A stretch of DNA of 64,000 bases from JAHQVI01 sp963727575 (GTDB lineage: Bacteria; Pseudomonadota; Alphaproteobacteria; Rhizobiales; Rhodomicrobiaceae), in contig CAVSIA010000010.1 in NCBI GenBank assembly GCA_963727575.1, forward strand, positions 120,372 to 184,371. The letters are read 5' to 3'. This document shows positions 9,855 to 19,664 of this stretch, piece by piece. The position numbers were made by a program, and so were the translations under genes. Under the pieces are notes generated by a model that searched no databases, was not told the origin of the DNA, and worked only from the letters and a program-made list of their open reading frames with translations. Position 1 is the stretch's first letter; each line of letters starts with the position of its first letter.

Positions 9855-10637
9855 ATTCAGCACCTCGGCGGCCCGGGCGCGGCCCGGATCGTAATAAAGC
9901 GCCAGCTCCATCGCTTCCGAATACGGCTCCGGCTGCGCGATCAGCGGCGCGGTCGAGATGCGTTCCTCGCGCTTGGCGGCGAACCGCCGCACGGCATCGA
10001 CGAAGGACTTGAACAAGGCGCGCTGGCGTTCGCGGTAGATCAGGAACTCCGGATGCCATTGCACGCCCATTCGGAACGAGGCGGACGGGTCCTCTATAGC
10101 CCGCACGACGTCGAACTCGTCGCGGCCCGATACGCTCAAGCCCGCCCCGACCCGGTCCACCGCCTGACGGTCCAGGCTGTTCACGCGCAAGGGCGCTTTG
10201 CCCATAATTCCGGCGAGCCGCGATCCTTCGACGAGTTGGACGTCCTTGTTCCGCAGCGGCGTCCACATTTTCGCCTGACGCACGTCCTGATGCAGCGAAC
10301 CTCCGTAAAACACGTTGAGCATCTGCGCCCCGCGGCACACGCCCAGAACCGGCATGTCGATGGGCGCCGCCCTCTCCAAGAGATTCAGCTCCAGCGCGTC
10401 TCTTGCCGGATCGATGCGCACATCCATGGTCGGGGCGCCCTGGTCAAGCCCGGCGCCGATATCGTCGCCCGCGCCGATGATCAGACCGTCGAACTGGCGT
10501 TCATCGATGTCCCCGGCAGTCGCCACCAGCCGCACCGGATGGGCGCCGAGCAGCTCAAGCGACATCCAATAAAGCCACCACATATGGCGACCACGGCGCG
10601 AGGAACTCGTTACGCCGATGCAGGGCCTGTGTGTCAT
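9825..10637 (-). CDS. Class I glutamine amidotransferase, gamma-glutamyl-GABA hydrolase-like (PuuD family)
   Basis: About 270 residues. The nucleophile is the Cys of LGVCRGAQMLN and the catalytic His lies in VQWHPEF, as in peptidase C26 enzymes that hydrolyse gamma-glutamyl-gamma-aminobutyrate. The GAGDDIGAG segment matches the substrate-side loop of the family. Start: the frame opens at 10673, but Met at 10637 (MTHRPCIGVT) begins the conserved domain and has AGGTGA upstream, so it is chosen. It is convergent with, and overlaps by 30 bp, the ketopantoate-reductase-like gene. Together with the aldehyde dehydrogenase it could serve glutamylated polyamine breakdown, though this is only context. 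Confidence 0.85.
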   Translation of the reverse strand: MTHRPCIGVTSSSRRGRHMWWLYWMSLELLGAHPVRLVATAGDIDERQFDGLIIGAGDDIGAGLDQGAPTMDVRIDPARDALELNLLERAAPIDMPVLGVCRGAQMLNVFYGGSLHQDVRQAKMWTPLRNKDVQLVEGSRLAGIMGKAPLRVNSLDRQAVDRVGAGLSVSGRDEFDVVRAIEDPSASFRMGVQWHPEFLIYRERQRALFKSFVDAVRRFAAKREERISTAPLIAQPEPYSEAMELALYYDPGRARAAEVLNSHFTTGVRR

Positions 10638-11409
10638 AGCATCACCTGCCATTCCGTCGGGCAAAGCGCCCATTTGTGGGGATGAAGCGCGGCCTGATTG
10701 GCGCGGAAAGGGTTACCAGTCGCCGGGAGAGCGGCGCGGTGTTCAGCGAGGCGGTTTTGGCCATCTTCGCCGTGCTCGGCGTCCGGCGGTCCACAACGAC
10801 GACCGGGCAAAGCCAAAGCACGTCCCGCCCGGCAAAGGGCGGCGGGATATCCAGTCCGCGGTTTCGCGCCGGATTTACGGCGAGATGGTCGTCGATAAGC
10901 GCCTCCATCATCGGCCAATAGGTCGGATCGACACATTAAGAGCGTACTCCTTCGGGAAGGGTGCCGTAAAGGCCGCGATGCAGCGGCAGCAAATGCACGA
11001 CGCTCGGTAGGATGAACGCATCCGGCGCAGACGGGGTTCCGAACCCAATCCGCCGCCCTGCATGAGGGATCTCCGATCAAAATCGCGCCAAAAGCCACGA
11101 TGGGCGGGAAATCTGTGGTTCCGCGATCGCCATGTCGGCAGGCTCGGCCCCTTTGACCGTTGCACCATCGGGAAAAACCATCCGGCGTCTCCGTTCCGCC
11201 GACCGCACATCGACCCGGAATTGCATTGGACATATCGCCCGGCGTTGGCTACACGTCTGCCCCTACGCAGGGTGCTCCTGGGCCTCCCCTGCGGCGTTGC
11301 GCATGTGAGGTTTATCGACCGCTTTGCGTCTTCGGCTCGCTGCACGATCGTCGCGGCGTACCGGTTAGAACGCCGAACCCGTTGGCGGCTCACAGCGAAC
11401 GGTAGACCG
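10638..11409. other. Gene-poor stretch, possibly degenerate
   Basis: No ORF here shows family motifs. Several overlapping frames are open on both strands, as expected at this GC content. One minus-strand frame (about 10680-10911) begins MMEALIDDHLAVNPARNRG and looks more protein-like than the rest, but it has no recognisable domain or RBS. It may be a decayed gene. The region also supplies upstream sequence for the divergent amidotransferase and membrane-protein genes. Confidence 0.4.
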
Positions 11410-12063
11410 ATGGCAGACTATGACGCGTGGGCTGCGACGGGTGTCGTGGCCGGGCTGCAACGTTGGAGCGAACCGGACCTGGGCGGCGACGCCGGCATCT
11501 CGGTGGATGACGGCACGCGCGGCGTGCGCATCGCCTCGGGGATGATCCAGCGGCAAACCTTCTCCATCCGCCAGCCGGACGGCCGGGAATTCCAGGTCAA
11601 CCTGCCCGATGGCGGCATGGCCGTGCGCGACGGCGAGGCCGCAAGCGCCATCTGGGTCGCGCGCAAGGGCGCAAGCCATGGCTTCTGCCTCCTGGTCATG
11701 AATCACACCACCGGGGCGGAGAGCCGGGTCGATGAGAACGTCCCGCATGTCCGTCCCGATGTTGGTCTGATACGCACGGCAAAGTTCGGCCTGCTGGCGA
11801 CGGTTCCGGCGGCTCTGGTCATGCTGCTATGGCTGTTCGTTCCGCAAGGCGAGGGGTCCGTCGGTCCGTGGGCCATCGTATTTGGCGGCGCGGCCGCGGC
11901 GATCACGCTGTTCGTCATCGGACTGGTGGTCGCCAAGCTGGTGCTGGACTATCTCCAGGCCGACGACGCCGAAAAGATCTGGCAGATCGCCGACGACCTC
12001 GCCGAGGAGGTGCGCAACGCCATGCGGCGGCCATTCCGGCCCGTCCCGCATTCATCGGCCTGA
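11410..12063 (+). CDS. Hypothetical membrane protein with two transmembrane helices
   Basis: A 217-residue protein. The first 125 residues are soluble and beta-rich (TFSIRQPDGREFQVNLPD), followed by two adjacent hydrophobic helices at about 127-145 and 155-178 and a short charged tail (KIWQIADDLAEEVRNAM). The ATG at 11410 starts the coherent sequence; the frame is open upstream to 11062 but reads as junk. No known family recognised. It ends about 35 bp before the convergent transporter gene. Confidence 0.65.
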   Translation: MADYDAWAATGVVAGLQRWSEPDLGGDAGISVDDGTRGVRIASGMIQRQTFSIRQPDGREFQVNLPDGGMAVRDGEAASAIWVARKGASHGFCLLVMNHTTGAESRVDENVPHVRPDVGLIRTAKFGLLATVPAALVMLLWLFVPQGEGSVGPWAIVFGGAAAAITLFVIGLVVAKLVLDYLQADDAEKIWQIADDLAEEVRNAMRRPFRPVPHSSA

Positions 12064-12096
12064 CATTCGGGGCGGGGGGCGCGCCTCCGGACGGCG

Positions 12097-13746
12097 TCAC
12101 TGCTGCCGGTCACTCCTGGCGCCGCCATCGCGCAGGAAGAACAGCCCGAGAACGAACGTCATCAGCGACACGATCACCGGATACCAGAGCCCGCAATAGA
12201 TGTCGCCGGATGCGGCCACCATCGCGGTGGCGACCAGCGGCAGCATGCCCCCGAACCAGCCATTGCCGAGATGATACGGCAGCGACAGCGACGTGTAGCG
12301 GATGCGCGCCGGAAACAGGTCGACGAGAAACGCCGCCATCGGGCCATAGACCATGCAGACATAGATCATCATCAGCGTCAGCAGGAATACGGCGTAAGGC
12401 GTGTTCATTTCCGACCGTTCGGCGCGCAGCGGATAGCCCTGCACCGAAAGCGCCAGCGTGATATTGTCCTTGCGGTTCCTCTCCTCCCAGTCGTCGATCG
12501 GCAGCGGCTGCAATTCGCCGACCTTCACGCTGCCGCCGACGCGGTCGCGGTGCACCGTTTCGAAGGAGAGCCCGAGCTTGGTGAGGAAGTCCTTGGCCCG
12601 GTCGCAGTCGGAAAAGCGGGTCCAGGGGCCGACGAACAGGTGGAAGTGGCAGCTCTGCTCGTCCGTCATCAAAACGACACGGATTTCGCGCTGGAATTTC
12701 GCCAGCTCGGGATTTACGGCGCGCGTCAGCTCGGAATAGATCGGGAAATAGGTTAGCGCCGCGAGCAGACAGCCGGTCAGAATGATGGGCCGCCGTCCGA
12801 TACGGTCGGAGAGCCAGCCGAACACCACGAAGAACGGCGTGCCGAGGACGAGCGCGATCATGATCAGTTCATAAGCGACGTTGTAGTCGACCTTCAACGT
12901 GATCTGCAGGAAGAACAGCGCATAGAACTGACCGGTATACCAGACCACACCCTGCCCCGCCGTCGCACCGAGCAGCGCGAACAGGACCTTGCGGCCATTC
13001 ACCGGCCTCAAAAAGCTCTCCGAAATCGGCGCCCGCGAGATCTGCCCGACGTCCTTCATATATTCGTAGAGCGGGGATTCGCTCAGGCGCAGCCGGATAT
13101 AGGCGGAGAACACCAGCAGGAAGATCGACAGCAGGAACGGAATCCGCCAACCGAACGTTCGGAACTGCTCGTCCGGCATGACGCTGCGGCACAGCACGAT
13201 GATCAGCAGCGACAGGAAGAAGCCGATCGTCGCGGTCGTCTGGATCCAACTCGTCGCCCAGCCGCGCCAGGCGGCCGGCGTGTGCTCGGCGACATAGGTG
13301 GCCGCGCCGCCATATTCGCCGCCCAGCGCAAACCCCTGGGCGAGCCGCAACAGGACCAGCATCGCCGGCGCCAGCCATCCGATCTGGTCGTAGGACGGCA
13401 GCAGGCCGACGGCGAAGGTTGAGATGCCCATGATGATGATTGTGATCAGAAAGGCATACTTACGCCCCAGCCGGTCGCCGATGCGCCCGAACACCACCGC
13501 CCCGACCGGCCGGATCAGAAAGCCCGCCGCATAGGTGGCGAGCGCGGACAAAAGCGCCGCGGTGTCGTTGCCATGCGGGAAGAAGAGCGAGGCGAAGAAC
13601 GGTGCGAGAGTCGCGTAGAGGTAGAAATCGTACCATTCGAAGATGGTGCCCAGCGATGACGCAAACACCACACGCCGCTGTTCCGCAGGGCTTACGAAAA
13701 CAATTCTCGGTTGCCGCGGGGTCCCCCCGGCCTTCACGTAACGCAT
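12097..13746 (-). CDS. MFS transporter, metabolite:H+ symporter (MHS) type
   Basis: A 549-residue major facilitator with about 12 membrane helices. It opens with the MHS-like segment ASSLGTIFEWYDFYLYA. Between helices 2 and 3 is GRIGDRLGRKY and in the second half SDRIGRRP, the duplicated MFS signature. A soluble insert at about 345-415 in the second half makes it longer than typical 430-residue MHS porters. The family imports organic acids, betaines or similar solutes with protons across the inner membrane. No adjacent co-oriented gene pinpoints the substrate. Confidence 0.9.
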   Translation of the reverse strand: MRYVKAGGTPRQPRIVFVSPAEQRRVVFASSLGTIFEWYDFYLYATLAPFFASLFFPHGNDTAALLSALATYAAGFLIRPVGAVVFGRIGDRLGRKYAFLITIIIMGISTFAVGLLPSYDQIGWLAPAMLVLLRLAQGFALGGEYGGAATYVAEHTPAAWRGWATSWIQTTATIGFFLSLLIIVLCRSVMPDEQFRTFGWRIPFLLSIFLLVFSAYIRLRLSESPLYEYMKDVGQISRAPISESFLRPVNGRKVLFALLGATAGQGVVWYTGQFYALFFLQITLKVDYNVAYELIMIALVLGTPFFVVFGWLSDRIGRRPIILTGCLLAALTYFPIYSELTRAVNPELAKFQREIRVVLMTDEQSCHFHLFVGPWTRFSDCDRAKDFLTKLGLSFETVHRDRVGGSVKVGELQPLPIDDWEERNRKDNITLALSVQGYPLRAERSEMNTPYAVFLLTLMMIYVCMVYGPMAAFLVDLFPARIRYTSLSLPYHLGNGWFGGMLPLVATAMVAASGDIYCGLWYPVIVSLMTFVLGLFFLRDGGARSDRQQ

Positions 13747-13965
13747 GATCCCCCCCGCAGCCGCGCTGGCCGGGGCGGCGATCCCTGCTCTATCGGAAAT
13801 GAATTGGAAGTCCCGCCCGACCGTTCGGCTGCGGAGCTAGGCTAATGGATGAATTCATTTTTTGCCAAGGCCGATTTGTACCAAAACCAGTACGATCACC
13901 GGCATCGGGGAAAAAGAACTTCCTTTTTTATGCTGTAAGCCTCGACGAGGGCCGGCCCGCGCCGC

Positions 13966-14448
13966 TCAAAGCGGCACGTCGCCCTTGAAGCGTGCAAACA
14001 CTTTGGGCTCGCCGGCGCCGAACAGCATGACGTCATAGGCTTCGGGCGCCTGGCCGTCGACGTCCATCCCCGGCGATCCGACCGGCATTCCGGCAACGGC
14101 GAGGCCCTTGCCCTCCGGCTTTTCGTGAAGCAGGCGGACGATAGCCGAGGCCGGCACATGGCCCTCGATGACATAGCCGCCGACCACCGCCGTATGGCAG
14201 GAGAACAGCGCCTGAGGCACGCCGAGCTGCTGCTTGACGCCCCAGATCGACTGGTTGTCCTCGACCGTCACCTTGAAACCGGCCGTGCGCAGGTATTCCG
14301 CCCAATGCGAGCAGCAGCCGCAATTGGGGTCCTTATGCACGGTCACCATCGGCAGGTCCTCCGCTCTGGCGCCGAGCGTTGCGGCACCGATGGCCGAAAC
14401 GAGGCCGGCATAAGCAAGAGCGGCGAGGAAGGAGCGGCGGGTGATCAT
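13966..14448 (-). CDS. DUF411 metal-binding protein, probably copper-related, exported
   Basis: A 160-residue precursor. The start ITRRSFLAAL with a following hydrophobic stretch and ARAEDLP looks like a twin-arginine signal peptide, so the product is probably periplasmic. The mature part has the DUF411 pattern DPNCGCCSHWAEYL and FSCHTAVVGGY, whose Cys and His residues fit metal binding. DUF411 proteins are commonly encoded in copper resistance loci. It lies 56 bp downstream of csoR on the same strand, consistent with a copper-controlled csoR-DUF411 operon. The frame is open to 14685, but that extension is antisense shadow of csoR. Confidence 0.88.
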   Translation of the reverse strand: MITRRSFLAALAYAGLVSAIGAATLGARAEDLPMVTVHKDPNCGCCSHWAEYLRTAGFKVTVEDNQSIWGVKQQLGVPQALFSCHTAVVGGYVIEGHVPASAIVRLLHEKPEGKGLAVAGMPVGSPGMDVDGQAPEAYDVMLFGAGEPKVFARFKGDVPL

Positions 14449-14504
14449 CGGCGGGGGTCCTGGATTGACGGCGGGATAGTCATCGAAAAGGCATGCGCGG
14501 GCGG

Positions 14505-14780
14505 CTAGCGTTCCGTTCGCGACAATACCTGCATCAATTCGGCGACTTTGCGGCGCTGCTCCTCGGCATCCCCGCTGGCGATGGCGTGCTCGACGCAATG
14601 GGCGACGTGATCGCGCAGAATTTCTTCCTCCACCCTGCGCAAAGCGGCGCGCGCGGCGCTGATCTGGGTGACGATGTCGATGCAATACCGGTCTTCGGTG
14701 ACCATTTTCGCGATGCCGCGCACTTGCCCCTCGATACGGCTGAGGCGCTTGGCGCAGGAGGTTTTCGTATCCGTCTGCAT
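14505..14780 (-). CDS. csoR: CsoR-type copper-sensing transcriptional repressor
   Basis: About 91 residues of the CsoR/RcnR (DUF156) all-helical repressor family. Numbered from the ATG at 14780, it has the Cu(I) triad Cys33 (RYC), His58 and Cys62 (HVAHC, H-x3-C), which fits a copper rather than nickel sensor. It should release DNA on binding Cu(I). A TTG at 14789 could also start it. No clear Shine-Dalgarno precedes the ATG, and the predicted -10 box is so close that the message may be leaderless. It is divergent from copA; both promoters overlap palindromic sites described separately. Confidence 0.92.
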   Translation of the reverse strand: MQTDTKTSCAKRLSRIEGQVRGIAKMVTEDRYCIDIVTQISAARAALRRVEEEILRDHVAHCVEHAIASGDAEEQRRKVAELMQVLSRTER

Positions 14781-14782
14781 GA

Positions 14783-14815
14783 TTGACAAATACCGGGTAG
14801 GGGTATATTTGTCAA
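14783..14815. promoter_or_regulatory. Palindromic divergent promoter/operator between csoR and copA
   Basis: A perfect 10-bp inverted repeat, TTGACAAATA at 14783-14792 and TATTTGTCAA at 14806-14815, encloses a CsoR-like core (ATACC...GGTAT, G-rich centre). Each arm begins with a consensus -35 box TTGACA, followed after 17 bp by TATTTG as a -10, so the same segment can serve as promoter on both strands. A repressor bound to the core would block both genes. Confidence 0.75.
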
Positions 14816-14822
14816 CTAAGAT

Positions 14823-14839
14823 ATACCCTGGTTGGGTAT
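14823..14839. promoter_or_regulatory. Second CsoR-like operator upstream of copA
   Basis: A perfect palindrome ATACCC-tggtt-GGGTAT, matching the ACCC...GGGT architecture known for CsoR operators. It lies 48 bp before the copA ATG, just downstream of the likely copA transcription start, so binding would block elongation or initiation. Confidence 0.72.
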
Positions 14840-14887
14840 CCTACCAATCAAGCCACGTCGCGTAATACGGCGCAAGAGGGCTCCGCC

Positions 14888-17452
14888 ATGACGGCAGACA
14901 AGACCGATCACCAGCATCATCATCACAACGGACATACAGGGCCCAGTTGCTGCGGCGACGAGCACCATGCGCATGGCGCGCTAACGCCCGTGCTCGATCC
15001 GGTCTGCGGCATGACGGTCGATCCCGCGACCGCCAAGCACAAGGCCGAACACGAGGGGCTCACCTATTATTTCTGCAGCGCCGGCTGCCGGCAGAAATTC
15101 GAAGCCGATCCGGCGCGTTATCTTGAGCGAGCCGATCGGGCCGAGAACGCGCAGGAGGCCGTGAAGGACCCGGTCTGCGGCATGACGGTCGATCCGGCAA
15201 CCGCCAAGCACCACGCCGACCATCACGGCAAGACCTATTATTTCTGCCGCGCCGGGTGCCGGGAGAAATTCGAGGCGGACCCGGAGCGCTATCTCTCCGC
15301 GGACAAGGCGGCGCCCGCCGAGGATGTGCCGGAGGGCACGATCTACACCTGCCCGATGCATCCCGAAATCCGTCAGGTCGGCCCCGGATCGTGCCCGATC
15401 TGCGGCATGGCCCTGGAGCCGGAGCTGGTGACGGCCGATGCCGCGCCCAATCCGGAGCTGGCCGACATGACGCGGCGTTTCTGGATCGGCCTCGCGCTCG
15501 CCTTGCCGGTGTTCATCCTGGAGATGGGCGGACACGTCTTCGGCCTTCGCGTGTTCAGCCAGCAGGTCTCGAACTGGGTGCAGTTCGCGCTCGCGACGCC
15601 GGTCGTGCTCTGGGCCGGATGGCCGTTCTTCGAGCGGGGCTGGCAGTCGGTGGTCACGCGCAATCTGAATATGTTCACGCTGATCGCCATGGGCACGGGC
15701 GTCGCCTGGGTCTACAGCGTCGTCGCCACGGTCGCCCCGGGCATTTTCCCGGACACCTTCCGCATGGCGGACGGGGCGGTACCGGTCTATTTCGAGGCGG
15801 CCGCGGTGATCACCGTGCTGGTGCTGATCGGCCAGGTGCTGGAGCTGCGTGCCCGCGAGCAGACCAGCGGCGCCATCCGCGCGCTGCTCGACCTGGCGCC
15901 GAAAACCGCGCGCCGGATCACGCAGGACGGCTCCGACGAGGACATCGCGCTGGACGAGGTCGTGTCCGGCGACCGGCTGCGGGTGCGGCCGGGCGAGCGC
16001 GTCCCCGTCGACGGCGAACTCATCGACGGGCGCAGCTCGGTGGACGAATCGATGGTCACCGGCGAATCCATGCCGGTCGCCAAGGAGCCCGGCGCCAAGC
16101 TCATCGGCGGCACGGTCAACCAGAGCGGCGGTTTCACCATGCGCGCCGAGAAGGTCGGCCGCGAAACCATGCTGTCGCAGATCGTGCAGATGGTGGCGCG
16201 AGGCCCAGCGCTCGCGCGCGCCGATCCAGCGGCTGGCCGATCAGGTCGCGGGCTGGTTCGTGCCGGCCGTGCATGGCTGCCGCCGTGATCGCCTTCATCG
16301 CCTGGAGCGTCTGGGGGCCGGAGCCGCGCTTCACCTTCGCCATGATCGCCGCCGTTTCCGTGCTGATCATCGCCTGCCCGTGCGCGCTGGGTCTCGCCAC
16401 GCCGATGTCGATCATGGTCGGCGTCGGCCGGGGCGCCCATGCCGGCGTGCTGATCAAGAACGCCGAAGCGCTGGAGCGGCATGGAGAAGGTCGACACCAT
16501 CGTCATCGACAAGACCGGCACGCTGACCGAGGGCAAGCCGAAGGTCGTCGCGGTCAAGCCCGCCGCCGGCGTCAGCGAGGACGACCTCCTGCGCCTCGCC
16601 GCCAGCCTGGAGCGCGCGAGCGAGCACCCGCTGGCGGCAGCGATCGTCGCAGCGGCAACCGAGCGCGGCCTCTCGATCACCGATGCCTCGGACTTCGACG
16701 CGCCTAGCGGCAAGGGCGTCACCGGCGTCGTCGATGGCCGCTACGTCACCATCGGCAACCGCGCGATGATGTCCAAGGGCGGCATCGACACCGGCGGCGC
16801 TCGATGCGCAAGCCGAGGCCCTGCGCAAGGACGGCGCAACCGCGATCTTCATCTCCATCGACGGCGAGCCCTCCGGTATCGTCGCCATCGCCGACCCGGT
16901 CAAGGCGACGACGGCGGACGCGCTCGCCGCGCTGAAGGATGCCGGCATCCGCGTGGTCATGCTCACGGGCGACAACCGCACCACCGCGCGAAGCCGTCGC
17001 CCGCAGGCTGGGCATCGACGAGGTCGAGGCGGAGATCCTGCCCGAGGACAAGGCAAGGACGGTCGAGCGCCTGCGCAAGGAGGGCCGGATCGTTGCGATG
17101 GCCGGCGACGGCGTCAACGACGCGCCCGCACTCGCCGCCGCCGATGTCGGCATCGCCATGGGCACGGGCACCGACGTCGCCATGGAGAGCGCCGGCATCA
17201 CCCTGCGTCAAGGGCGACCTCGGCGGCATCATCCGCGCACGCAAGCTGTCCGAGGCGGTGATGGCGAACATCCGCCAGAACCTGTTCTTCGCCTTCATCT
17301 ACAATTCCGCGGGCGTGCCGATCGCGGCGGGCATTCTCTACCCCGTGCTCGGCATTCTGCTCTCGCCGATGATCGCGGCGGCGGCGATGTCGCTCTCGTC
17401 GGTCAGCGTGATCGGCAACGCGCTGCGGCTGCGATCGGTCGAGATCGATTGA
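14888..17452 (+). CDS. copA: Copper-translocating P1B-type ATPase (frame broken at six sites in this sequence)
   Basis: With six single extra bases removed, the gene encodes about 852 residues of a Cu(I) exporting ATPase. Order: His/Cys-rich N-terminus (HQHHHHNGH), two YHS domains (DPVCGMTVDP twice), a heavy-metal-binding domain (YTCPMHPEI...CPICGMALEPE), membrane helices, TGES-type loop (VTGESMPV), the CPC metal site (IIACPCALGLATP), the phosphorylation loop DKTGTLTEGKP, HP motif (SEHPLAAA), MLTGDN and MAGDGVNDAPALA, then two final helices. It lacks the usual N-terminal HMA CxxC domains. Frame breaks lie near 16199, 16272, 16480, 16796, 16989 and 17206; the frame returns to the original after three and again after six. 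Between breaks the protein reads perfectly, so a sequence artefact is more likely than decay. Transcribed divergently from csoR. Confidence 0.88.
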
Positions 17453-17479
17453 GGTGCGGCCGCAATCGACGCGGCAGGA

Positions 17480-18327
17480 TCAAGGCAGGCCCAGCGTGCG
17501 CAGAAATGCGTCGACCTCGGCGGTGTATCGGCCGGGGCGGCCGAGCGTCACGTTGATCTCACGGTGTGAGAGTGCGACCGGCAGCACGCTGGCGCGCCCG
17601 CCGCCGGCCCCGACCTTGGCTGCAAAACTGTGCGCTTGGCGGCACGAGACCTCCCGCCGCGTCGAGCAGACCATCAGCATCGGGCCCGTCTTGCCCGAGA
17701 GCCGATGCAGCGGCGAGGCGCGTCGCCAATAGGCCGGGTCCGTGCCGAAAGCGCGGTTGTAGAGCGGCAGATGCCATGTTTCCATGATGGCGACGACGTC
17801 CATCGCCGCGCTATCGAGCGCGACAGTGCCGAGCCAGCGCTTCGCCCCGAACTCGGCCGCGAAGGCCGGATCGGCGGCCAGCAGCGCGACCAGATGCGCG
17901 CCCGCCGAATGCCCGATCATCACCACGCGCGCAGGATCGCCGCCCCAGCCGCGCGCTTTCGTCTGGACGAAGGCCAGCGCCCTGGCGATGTCGCGCGCCT
18001 GCTCCAGCGGCCCCGCCTCCGGCAGCATGCGGTAATTGACGGAAATGAAGATGATCCCCTTCGGCACCCAGTGGTCGACCTTGTCCGCGATCACCCCGGA
18101 AGAGCTCTTGTCGCCCCGGCGCCATCCCCCGCCATGGACCATGACGATGATCGGGGCGCCTTTTCCGCGCTCCAGATGATAGACGTCCAGCCGCTCGGCG
18201 GGGTCGGGTCCATAGGGCACTTCGCGCTCGACGCGGATATCGGACGCGGCGCGCGCAGAAACGGCAAGAAGACAGGCGGAAGGGCGGAGACGACGGCGAG
18301 CAGGAAAATCTGGCTGCGGCTTGTCAT
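17480..18327 (-). CDS. Exported alpha/beta hydrolase (carboxylesterase-like); signal peptide in a shifted frame
   Basis: The catalytic part reads VMVHGGGWRRGD (oxyanion loop), GHSAGAH (nucleophile Ser in GxSxG) and a late SHREI that may hold the catalytic His, as in small esterase/lipase family hydrolases. In the main frame the ORF opens at 18490 without a sensible N-terminus. In another frame an ATG at 18327 gives TSRSQIFLLAVVSAL, which would join to SACLLAVSARAASD as a classic signal peptide if one base were added near 18281. I therefore place the start at 18327 with a suspected one-base deletion. The product would be periplasmic. Substrate unknown. Convergent with copA. Confidence 0.75.
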
Positions 18328-18534
18328 GGCGGGCTTCAAAAACCTCGATCTGGAATGCGCATCCGCCGCTCGGCGGCCGAGTTGCGATCCATTGCTTACG
18401 GGGTGGGGCCGGGAAGTCCGTCGGCTTGTGCGCACGCCTGCTGGGACCGGGTGGCCCTCGCGCCGCTGCCAATTCAAGGCGAGCCGGCACAACATCGGGA
18501 CTGCTGTGCCGGCATCTGGATGTCCCCCGCCAAG

Positions 18535-19401
18535 CTAACGGTCGGTGGGACGGTCGTCCTTCAAGTTCTGAATGATCGACCTCAACCCGTCCGACGTACT
18601 CTTATCGAGCCCGCCGGGCTGCGGGACGTACTCGTATTGAATGATACTCTCTTCGCGCATCAGGCCGGGCTGCCCTGGAACCGGCTTCATCACTTTCTTC
18701 ACGACACGAACTTTTTTGAACTTCTCCACCTTCTGCGGGAGGATAGCGATGCGCAGGATGTTGCTCTCCTCGCGCGACACGCCCAGCTTGAACAGACCCG
18801 ACCGCGTGCGGCCTGCCCTGACGATGTTGAATTTCGGGCTGACCGATCCACTTGCGACCACGACGAATTCGACCTGGTGCGCAATATAGGTATCTTTGTC
18901 GCCCCGCTTGATCTGATCGGGGCTGATGGCGGTGCTTTCGATAGCGGCGGCGGCGCGCTCGATCCATGCCGACAGACCCAGATTGCCTTCAAGGCTGGCG
19001 CCGCTTTTCTCTTTTTCGGTTTCCGGGCACTCATCCAGGTCGAAGTCGTTATAAAGCGCTCCAATGTAAAGTTCGGACTTCGCGGCCGACTTCTCATTCA
19101 GCCCCGCGGTAAAGCCGATGGTGAAGGTTCCGGTATGGATCGGGAAAACCAGCGCGGTGTCGGCGCTGCCCTCGTCCTTTTCCTCCACGCGGAGCGTGAG
19201 CTGAAACGCGACGGCGGAGTGACGGAGCCACTCGAAGCGCTCGGCCGTGCCGCCAAGAGCGCGGGTCACTTCGCAGCGAACGTTCTTCAGGACCACATCC
19301 AGCGGAAGCCGTTCCTCATCGGGCAGGTCCGGCACCGTTGCGCAGCCAGACAGTATAAAACCGGTAAATAAGCATATAAGAATACGAATGCGAGAAACCA
19401 T
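18535..19401 (-). CDS. Hypothetical lipoprotein
   Basis: A 288-residue protein starting VSRIRILICLFTGFILSGCA, a lipoprotein signal peptide with lipobox LSGC. The mature part has no family I recognise; it ends in a charged region rich in K and V (KKVRVVKKVMKPVPG). ATG at 19401 is preferred to an in-frame TTG at 19416. It is divergent from the membrane protein at 19665. Local GC is slightly lower than in the flanks. Confidence 0.7.
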   Translation of the reverse strand: MVSRIRILICLFTGFILSGCATVPDLPDEERLPLDVVLKNVRCEVTRALGGTAERFEWLRHSAVAFQLTLRVEEKDEGSADTALVFPIHTGTFTIGFTAGLNEKSAAKSELYIGALYNDFDLDECPETEKEKSGASLEGNLGLSAWIERAAAAIESTAISPDQIKRGDKDTYIAHQVEFVVVASGSVSPKFNIVRAGRTRSGLFKLGVSREESNILRIAILPQKVEKFKKVRVVKKVMKPVPGQPGLMREESIIQYEYVPQPGGLDKSTSDGLRSIIQNLKDDRPTDR

Positions 19402-19664
19402 ATTGATCGCCCCCAATAAGCAGCGGAAAATTTATTGGCTTCGGCGAAAAGAGTCTGTGTCCTCTTGGATACAGATCGGCGGATCGATGCGCCGCGCCAT
19501 GTAAAGCCTCCACTTATCCACCGTCTTGCCATTCTTCCAGGGGCGAATTTCCTACATTGCGGCTGCACTCCGCCGCCGCGCGGCTCCGTTCGAACCGCCG
19601 CGCCCGCCGGAGCGTCCTACGCACGGGCGTGACAGCGCGCCTGCAATAATCGGGGGGATGAGAG

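Noticed and set aside
10618..11233. Overlapping ORFs in the stretch after the amidotransferase gene
   Set aside because: No RBS, motif or consistent codon pattern; recorded only as a gene-poor stretch.
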